Below, piece by piece: positions 56,721 through 64,000 of a stretch of DNA of 64,000 nucleotides. The number at the start of each line of letters is the position of its first letter. Positions within the stretch are counted from its first letter, which is position 1. The DNA lies in contig OZ010788.1 of assembly GCA_963932465.1 (NCBI GenBank), positions 671,544,484 through 671,608,483 on the forward strand. The letters are read 5' to 3'. The position numbers and the translations under genes are program-made. The notes under the pieces are model-generated. The model ran no database searches. It saw only the letters and a list, made by a program, of their open reading frames with translations, and was not told where the DNA came from. This DNA is from Maratus speciosus (taxonomy: Eukaryota; Arthropoda; Arachnida; Araneae; Salticidae).

Positions 56721-57759
56721 TCATTCGAATATCTTTAACCCATGCATTGAATTTTTCCGGATATCCTTGAAATTTCACAAAATATTGAACTTTCCCATTA
56801 CGTTTCCTTTTCTTCAAAACTTTCTCCACGGGGTAAAAACCTGAATCCGAAACCTTTTGTAGTTCTTGTTTGTAAAATGTTCCTTTTATGATTTCTCCTG
56901 CCAAATCTTTTAATTTATAGACAACAGGCACTCGATGTATGATTTTATGAATAGTAAAAATTTCTCTTGTCCAATTTTGTTCATATCCTTTCTCAAAACG
57001 TAGCTTCTCCTTACTTATGCGAACTGTATCACCGACATTCATGTCATATTTCATTGCAGGGATTTTGCCATTTGTGTACAATGTTTTCCAAACCTGACTT
57101 TGATTGTCAAAGTTTACTGATGCTGGCTCCATTTTAATACTACGATGCCACGTGTGATTATAACTGTGTGTTAATTTATCGATCACATCAATATATCTCT
57201 TTGTATTCTTTTCAGTAAAATATTTCCACATTTTCGTTTTAAGTGTACGATTAAAGCGTTCTACGATTGAAGCTTTTGTCGTGTTATTGGTTGAGAAAAA
57301 GTGAATATTCTGCTTTTTTAAGAAATCTTGCACAAGTTTATTCGTGAATTCTTTCCCATCGTCGCACTGTAGAATTTTCGGCTTACGTTCAGAAAATATG
57401 TTTTCAAAAGCTCGTTTAATGCCTGGTGCTTTTTTATCTTTTAACGGTATGGCCCATGCATATTTCGACAAAATATCAATACATGTCAGTAAATACTTAA
57501 ATCCGTCATTCAAAGAAGATAAAGACTGCATGTCTACTAAATCAGATTGAAACTGCTCGTTTAAACTTCCTACTATGACACGATTTCTCGGGAATTTGTG
57601 TCGCAAAGGTTTGTGCAAAGTATACGAATCTTTCGTCTGAAGCCATTTCTTTATTTGTTGTGTTTTTACACGACCTTTTAAAGCACGTTGCAAAGCATTG
57701 ATACCACCAAAACTGGCTGGTAGCTCTGGATCCCGATACATCTGATTCAATGCTTCCAT
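56716..57759 (-). CDS. Retroviral-type integrase with C-terminal chromodomain
   Basis: 347 codons. An N-terminal helical region (YRDPELPASFGGINALQRAL) resembles the processing domain of Polinton integrases. The rve core follows, with the catalytic triad in FQSDLVDMQSL, LQCDDGKEFTN and SIVERFNRTLKTKMW. An SH3-like segment comes next (YDMNVGDTVRISKEKLRFEKGY, FTIHKIIHRVPVVYKLKDL), then a short chromodomain (YPVEKVLKKRKRNGK, YFVKFQGYPEKFNAWV). It resembles the protein known as transposon-derived F54H12.3 of nematodes. It should insert the element with 6-bp duplications, as seen at its flanks. The frame is open from ATG to TAA. Confidence 0.95.
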   Translation of the reverse strand: MEALNQMYRDPELPASFGGINALQRALKGRVKTQQIKKWLQTKDSYTLHKPLRHKFPRNRVIVGSLNEQFQSDLVDMQSLSSLNDGFKYLLTCIDILSKYAWAIPLKDKKAPGIKRAFENIFSERKPKILQCDDGKEFTNKLVQDFLKKQNIHFFSTNNTTKASIVERFNRTLKTKMWKYFTEKNTKRYIDVIDKLTHSYNHTWHRSIKMEPASVNFDNQSQVWKTLYTNGKIPAMKYDMNVGDTVRISKEKLRFEKGYEQNWTREIFTIHKIIHRVPVVYKLKDLAGEIIKGTFYKQELQKVSDSGFYPVEKVLKKRKRNGKVQYFVKFQGYPEKFNAWVKDIRMI

Positions 57760-57796
57760 TGCAACAATGATTATGATCTAAACGGAAGTTAACATT

Positions 57797-57804
57797 CATT
57801 TATA
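57797..57804 (-). promoter_or_regulatory. TATA box of the integrase gene
   Basis: TATAAATG on the minus strand, about 38 bases upstream of the ATG at 57,759. Confidence 0.55.
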
Positions 57805-58511
57805 TTGTCGACTACAAACTAATACGGTGTTTATCTCATCAAAGTTTTACTTAAAATGAAACATATTATATTATAACCTTTAATATATACCTTATTTTAA
57901 AAGTATGAATATAATTTAGAATAAATTGCACAATTAAATTTTAAAAATTTTAAAGCATTATTAATATAATTACTTTTAATTAAAAAGCAAATATAAATTT
58001 AATAATCATGTATTATTACATTATCACAGAGAATTGTTTCGAAATACATAAGATTTTTGGTGGTGTCATCTAGCGTTTAAATTTATTTTTAGTATTTTTA
58101 TATTAGTATTTTTTTTTATTTTATTAAAAGTCAAGGTGGGATTTGAACCCAGTAAAATGATGTCAAGGAACAATTATTTGTCTGTTATTCTAACAATTGC
58201 ACCATGACACCACGAATTTAAAAGAATATTTAAAGAAAATACTTGGTTCTATTCAGTGTAATGGCGTCGTGTGAGAAAACATATGCAAAATCGAAAAACA
58301 TGTGTTTTTGGTTTAAAATTCTAAAATTAAAAGTAAATAAAATCGTTGAAATTTAAAATAAATCAAACCAAGTTCGCAATTTAAAATTCTGAAAATATTC
58401 AATTTAAAATTAAAAAATAAATAAGTAAATAATTTCGTTAAAGGGAAAAAATGAAACAGGAATCCCTATTAAAAACTTATTCAGTAAAAAAAAGCATCCC
58501 GATTAAAAAAA
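57805..58511. other. Non-coding right part of the Polinton
   Basis: AT-rich DNA between the integrase gene and the right TIR. The only structured feature seen is the tRNA-like sequence at 58,129-58,216. Confidence 0.6.
58129..58216 (-). tRNA. tRNA-like sequence inside the Polinton (probably degenerate)
   Basis: On the minus strand an A-box-like TGGTGCAATTGTTAGAAT is followed at tRNA distance by a consensus B box, GGGTTCAAATCCC, with flanking bases giving most of a T-arm. The ~85-base length would need a long variable arm. The acceptor stem pairs poorly, so this is a tRNA pseudogene, a SINE head, or a Pol III promoter relic rather than a certain tRNA. Confidence 0.4.
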
Positions 58512-59184
58512 TAATCAATGTAAAAATAAAAATAGCTTTGAAACCCCTTAAAAATTCTGAACTCATCATCCCTTAAAAGTTTAAATTAAAATAAACTCCT
58601 TTATAATTAGTTCAATTAAAATTAAGTTCATTTCAATAAATTCCATAAAATTAATTTGAAATCCACTGATTACGTCCAGAAACCGAAAACTTAAATCCGC
58701 CCCCCTCTCCTCTAGCCTGTCACTATTGTCATCCCCCACTTCCTCCCCCCCACTCCTAAAAAAACACCCGTGTCTTCACCAGGCGAAAAAAAAATCGACC
58801 CCCCTCTCTTATAGCACGTGATCGGACACACCCCCTTACGACATTAAATTGAAATCCACCGATTCCGTCCAGAAACCGAAACTAAATTCCACCCCTCTCC
58901 TCTAGCCTGTCACTATTGTCATCCCCCACTTCCTCCCCCCTCCTAAAAAATCACCCGTGCCTTCACCAGGCGAAAAAAATGACCCCTCATCTTATAACTC
59001 ATGTTTGGACACGCCCCCCTTTTGATTGACAGGTGGACACGCCCCCTTCCATTGTATTCGCCAGAGGTCCCACGGAAAAAATTTCACCCCCCCTCTTATA
59101 AGACGTGTTCGGACACGCCCCCTTTTGATTGACAGGTGGACACGCCCCTTCCATTGTATTCGCCAGATCCCCCTGCTTACTACT
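58512..59184 (-). repeat. Right terminal inverted repeat of the Polinton
   Basis: It is the inverse of 48,387-49,058 with the same internal duplications. Small differences lie mainly in G/C-run lengths. The outer end is followed by the TATGTA duplication. Confidence 0.93.
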
Positions 59185-59199
59185 TATGTATGTACGTAA

Positions 59200-59740
59200 C
59201 GCGATAAACTCTTGATAGAAACATCCGATTTGCTTCAAATTTTTTATGCTGGTCTATCCCTGTTTGATCAATCACCCCTTAATTTAGATAAATGGGTTTC
59301 TCATGCAGAATTATCTGATTTGCTTCAAATTTGGTACACCGGTTTATTCTGATAAGACGCTTCCCTGCTTAAAGTTGGGGGCACATTGGTTAAGTATAAA
59401 GGAGATAACGGGGGCCAACCCCTTCCCCTTAATTTAGATAAATGAATTTTTCATGCAGAATGATACGATTTGCTGCAAATTTGGCATACAGGTTTATTCT
59501 AAGACACTTTCCTGATTACATTTCAAGGTTCATTCGGTAAGTATAAAGGGGTAAACGAGGTGCTAATCCCCTTCATTTATTTTTCAAAGAGCGTTATTCT
59601 TACAAATAAGAGCATAAGTAGACGGGGGTCTAATCTCCCCCTTTATTTAGATAAATGGGTTTTTCATGCAGAATTATCCGTTTTGTTTCAAATTTGATAT
59701 ACCGGTTTATTCTCATAAGACACTTCCCTGATTCCTGATT
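59200..59740 (+). repeat. Diverged tandem repeats beside the Polinton
   Basis: AATTTAGATAAATG..TTTCATGCAGAAT.AT, then TTTGCTTCAAATTTGGTA..CCGGTTTATTCT, recurs starting near 59,280, 59,439 and 59,643, with an incomplete unit before. Units are about 160-200 bases. Confidence 0.7.
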
Positions 59741-59964
59741 ATTTACCGTTTAGCTTAAAAAGAGAGTTCTATTTTACGAATTCTAGACATAAATTAGAGT
59801 ATAATATACAATTAGTGTGAATAGCCCGTGAGATCAATGTCATCAGTTTAACTGGGTTCTTTTCTTTTTTAGCTTATTATTTGGTTTTTATAGTGTAAGA
59901 GGATAGAGGGGTAACAGAATTATGAGTGTTACAGAAAAAACATATTTTCAAATTGTCAGATTTG

Positions 59965-60001
<37 letters not shown>

Positions 60002-61734
60002 AGAATATGGTCATTTTTATTTCGGGAATTTCTTCTGCTTTATTTTTCCAAGTACGAAGGGGCTGCTTTCTGCGTGTGGGGAAACGGATGGTGGGTTAAA
60101 TAAAACTTCAGATTCTTCCAATGTATTATATATTGATGCTTACATATATATTTCTTTTAACTTTCAACAATGATCATTGGTGAGATAGGAGGAGACAATA
60201 AAATAAGAATAAATCAAACATTGTTTATTGAGTCTATAAACTCACTACATCAGTAGCTTATATTGTAACATTCAAAATGTATGTATGAGCAACTTTTTTT
60301 ATATATATAAGTATGCTATAGATGCAGAGAGGTGAAAGAATCTATAAACTGCATTTTCTTTTAAATTAGCCCTTGTCCCTTCCCTCCCCCCAGAGAAAAT
60401 CCCACCACCCTGACCAAATCTCCAGATTTTATGTCATATTTTTCTCTTACGTTCCCCTAAATCTACCCCTCCCTCGCCTCAAAAAATATGTAATGAAAAA
60501 TCGTCCCTTTTATTTATCTATATTTCATTCCCTTAAACATTTTTGTATGTAAAGTTTATTCGTGGGCAAATATCTAACCTATTAACCCCCCCACCCCCTC
60601 TCCCTCGTCCCCTACGCTGTAAAAAACGAATACTGGGCCTTTTCTACCTTAGTGAATGTCAGCCCATCTTTTATTTCATGGTGAATTTTCCGAGGTGATT
60701 TTCTCCGGTGGAGTTTTTTACCGTGGTAATTTTTCCACCTACCTAAAATCAGTTGTTATAAAATAGCTGAGAAAACAATCTCGCTGGCTCCCGGAATTTT
60801 ATAACATCACTATAGAAAAATTGTGCCAAATAAGACATCTCCAATCTAACCTAATTTACACCAAAATTTTATTTCTCTTTTAATAATCATGTGAAAATAC
60901 ATTTTTAATGGAAAGAAAATAATGTTATTTGTGTCTTTTTAAAATTGGCAACAAAAGATAGAGATTTTTGAAATAATACTGTTTGGCAATATTATTATTT
61001 GTAAATTTTAAATGTGACATAATTTTTCTTCATTTACTGTTTTTAACGCGTAATAAATGCATAAATATTCATATTTAATTTTCTTTCTCTTTTGGTTATC
61101 CACGTTACATCTTTATCATATAATTTTTCTCATTTTGTGCTTTGAACGCGTGAACACTTAATTTTCATTTAAAGATTTTACTCTGCTTTTAATAGTCAAG
61201 TGTAAAAACATTTTTTAATTGAAAGGACATATTTTTATTTGCTATCTATGTTTTACAATTTTGTAACAATATAGAAAATTGACCTTTAATGAATCTGAAC
61301 AATATCTGTATCGAAATGATGCGAGTATTACTCGCGCTCAGAGGGTTCCGTACAATAAATATATGAATTATTAACTGTATTATTAAAAAAATCGCTTCTG
61401 AAAGAATAATAAGATTTTGTAAAAAACAATACAGTGTAGGACTGAGTATAGACTATAGCTGCATATACTAGAAAAGGGGCTGTGCATATATAACGCTATC
61501 ACTCTAGGTGGGAAGGGAGTCTGGCACTTCTTAAATAAGATATCTCTGGGGAGAGGGGGCGTTTCTTTTTGATATTGTTATCATTTTTGATCCAACCAAA
61601 CTTTTATTTTTTCAAAAACTTTTTCTTTACATCCAAATAGTCTGTTACCTTTATTATTTTTTTTATAGGTTTTTATGAAAATAAAGATATTATTAAAGCC
61701 ATTAAATGTTTATAGAATCATTTCATTCCAAAAT
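59741..61734. other. AT-rich intergenic DNA, no gene seen
   Basis: Contains a poly(A) run at 59,969-60,000 and pyrimidine-rich tracts at 60,375-60,480 and 60,585-60,610. The open frame crossing the poly(A) run is not a credible protein. Confidence 0.5.
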
Positions 61735-62378
61735 TTGGAATACGCCAACGTTTGGCATTCCTGTTCTTCTGCCATATGGGCATATAATTCGTTGTCAGAG
61801 AAATCAGGAACATAATAAGTAGGATATAATACTTACATTTACCAGTAAAGATAGACAAAGAATGCTAGCCACTGTTTTATTGACAAGGCTGCTACTGCCA
61901 ACTATTTTTCTATTCCGTTTGCACTTCTGTTAAAAAAAAAAAAAAAAAAAAAAAAAATTGGAATACGCCAACGTTTGACATTCCTGTTCTTCTGCCATAT
62001 GGGCATATAATTCGTTGTCAGAGAAATCAGGAACATAATAAGTAGGATATAATACTTACATTTACCAGTAAAGATAGACAAAGAATGCTAGCCACTGTTT
62101 TATTGACAAGGCTGCTACTGCCAACTATTTTTCTATTCCGTTTGCACTTCTGTTAAAAAAAAAAAAAAAAAAAAAAAAATTGGAATACGCCAACGTTTGA
62201 CATTCCTGTTCTTCTGCCATATGGGCATATAATTCGTTGTCAGAGAAATCAGGAACATAATAAGTAGGATATAATACTTACATTTACCAGTAAAGAAAGA
62301 CAAAGGATGCTAGCCACTGTTTTATTGACAAGGCTGCCACTGCCAACTATTTTTCTATTCCGTTTGCACTTCTGTTAA
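61735..62378 (+). repeat. Three tandem copies of a ~222-bp unit separated by poly(A)
   Basis: Units start at 61,735, 61,958 and 62,180 with TTGGAATACGCCAACGTTTG and end CCGTTTGCACTTCTGTTAA. The first two end in about 26 A's. The third is followed by unrelated sequence instead. The copies differ at only a few positions. Confidence 0.93.
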
Positions 62379-63952
62379 ACAGATTTTGTATAGTACATTT
62401 TTCTTGCAAATGTTCTCGAACAGTATGTCAATAATTTTTGTTTTGTGAAAGTGGTATGGGGTAGAATTAAAGAATTAGTCGCCTGTGGCAGCCTTCTATT
62501 GATAAGTTCTGCATTTAACCTTCCCGGTTAGGGGGCTAGTGCAAGAATACAATATTATTTTTGGATACATTATGTAACAATATGCTATTATTAAATACTT
62601 TTAAATAGTAAATAACTCTTTTAGATGTTATTTGATATAAATTTATTTCATTTGTTGATAGTTTATTGGCCCTTGAATCCGTAAAGTATGCAACTAATAA
62701 ATGTATAACCCTATTTGTATATCACTATAAGTGTATAAAAAGAAAGAAAAATAATCTAAAAATAAAATAATTTTTTGACATTGATAACGATATCAGCAAC
62801 TAATAAATGTATAATCATATGTGTATATCACTGTAGGCGTATAAAAAGAAAGAAAAAGAATCTAAAAACAAAATAATTTTTAGACATTGATAACAGCATC
62901 ATCGGATGGATGGGGGGGGGGGATTGACAAATGATAACATATGATATCATAAGGGGGGTGCAGTGGTCCAAAATTAGCAAAATGTTCATAACGTTACATA
63001 TGTAATAGCCCCAATGTATGAATGGGTATACCACAAAAATTAAAAGAGGTATGAAGCCTACATAATATCAAATATTGCTATTCTCTATAACTCTTTTTAT
63101 TATCCTAATCTGTTTTTTGTTTTTTGACAAAGAATAGTTATTTGGCTATACATTGGCTACATGAGTTTGCAATTATTTCCCTTTTGACCAGAAATAGCAG
63201 AAAATATCATTCTAGGTGATAAATTTTGTTTCCCTGGAATTCCCCCCCCCCCCTTCTTCTCATTTTTATGTGGGTAAGAAAAGATAGGCAAAGGGAATAA
63301 CGTACAAGGAATTAGTGTATTGCTCCTTTTACATTATAATTGAGGCAATACCCTATCCCCATTTCTTTTTTCCACAGTAAACTTAACTTATAAGTTTTTC
63401 TTGAAAACTATTATAAATACGGATTAGATCTTCTTAAAATACTGTGTATATAGGGCATTCTTCTTCTGCAAAGCTGACATTGAACAGTTTTAAGCCTGTT
63501 AAGCGTCATCAACTGTCAAACTCTACAAATAAATAAATAAATATTGTTTCATATATTCATTTTTTAACTTCCCGGATTCTTTTCTTTTTGTCATACTTCA
63601 TTTTATATCTTTGGCTGTTTTGAAATTCTGCAACTTTTTTCTGGAACTGTTGCAACTTGAGATGTTTTAAAAATTGCAATTTCATAGGAAAGAGAAGGCG
63701 GGGAATTGAATGTCAGATTAGAATGTAGTGATTGCATTGCCACAGGAGCGATTCAAAAAGGAGTGGAGTGGATGGAAGAAAATTGACTTAAAATTTACTA
63801 ACGAATGGATAACTGAAAATAATTCAAATTAAAGTATTAATAGAATTTTGACAAAAGGAACAAAAAGCAAAAACAAGAAAGGATGCAAAAGGAAAATAGA
63901 AGCTTTAGATGGTGCATTGTATTTATACAAGATTTTTTTTCGTTTTCTTTTT

Positions 63953-63990
<38 letters not shown>

Positions 63991-64000
63991 GATACAGTTT
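62379..64000. other. AT-rich intergenic DNA, no gene seen
   Basis: A ~110-bp block is duplicated around 62,690-62,780 and 62,795-62,890 (AACTAATAAATGTATAA.C, GTATATCACT.TA.G.GTATAAAAAGAAAGAAAAA). G- and C-runs lie at 62,913-62,922 and 63,242-63,253, and a T-run at 63,955-63,988. No coding sequence supported. Confidence 0.55.

Larger units (their letters stand above)
48387..59184 (-). mobile_element. Polinton/Maverick element lacking DNA polymerase B, 10.8 kb
   Basis: The boundaries are precise. TATGTA is repeated directly at 48,381-48,386 and 59,185-59,190. The element starts AGTAGTAAGCAGGGGG and ends with its inverse. A 6-bp target duplication and AG..CT termini are Polinton hallmarks. Long TIRs enclose genes for integrase, two capsid proteins, a capsid-associated protein, adenovirus-type protease and packaging ATPase, plus small proteins, all on the minus strand. 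A polymerase B gene (about 3 kb) has no room and no trace. Confidence 0.95.

Noticed and set aside
59922..60173. 83-codon frame containing a poly-lysine run
   Set aside because: The lysines come from a poly(A) run and the rest has no protein character.

Overview
The window is AT-rich, intron-bearing, repeat-dominated eukaryotic nuclear DNA. Small LINE, mariner/Tc1 and LTR-retrotransposon relics, tRNA-derived SINE-like pieces and abundant miniature inverted-repeat elements point to an invertebrate, most likely an arthropod (a chelicerate such as a spider would fit; this is inference only). Only one host-like gene is visible: two exons of a protein kinase on the minus strand (about 9.8-14.3 kb), separated by a 3.8 kb intron full of repeats.

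Layout. 1-960: tandem 153-bp repeats belonging to a dispersed family. 960-6,970: old repeats, tRNA-like SINE fragments, a mariner relic and a TA-flanked MITE. 7.0-8.5 kb: the 3' end of a LINE (RNase H plus Cys/His tail). 8.5-9.6 kb: a hAT-like element with a second MITE nested in it. 9.8-14.3 kb: the kinase gene. 14.9-21.4 kb: MITEs and a 3.7 kb inverted-repeat element carrying a 1.87 kb 'satellite-bearing' transposon. 21.4-30.1 kb: a mariner fragment and a Tc1 transposase pseudogene split by a 7 kb insertion with a 4-bp target duplication. That insertion contains two LTRs, a truncated gag, and a second copy of the satellite-bearing transposon inside one LTR. The other LTR preserves the matching empty site. 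31.1-34.5 kb: a large palindrome with Helitron-like ends. 35-48.4 kb: MITEs and diffuse AT-rich DNA.

The centrepiece is a 10.8 kb Polinton/Maverick (adintovirus-like) element at 48,387-59,184. It has perfect 6-bp target duplications (TATGTA), AG...CT termini and about 672-bp terminal inverted repeats. Its main genes all lie on the minus strand: chromodomain retroviral-type integrase, single-jelly-roll penton-like protein, a small glycine/aromatic-rich capsid-associated protein, the probable double-jelly-roll major capsid protein, an adenovirus-type cysteine protease, an A32/FtsK-like packaging ATPase, a small basic core-like protein and a small protein broken by a frameshift. There is no protein-primed DNA polymerase B. 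The space on the left is occupied by non-coding DNA and a 1.1 kb T-rich tandem array. The morphogenesis and integration genes are open, so this is either a polymerase-less capsid-encoding subfamily dependent on a helper or host polymerase, or a deletion derivative that has kept its reading frames. Most of its genes have their own TATA box, and in two cases the upstream gene's stop codon sits inside the next gene's TATA box.

59.2-64 kb: diverged tandem repeats beside the Polinton, and a 222-bp unit present three times in tandem, separated by long poly(A) runs.
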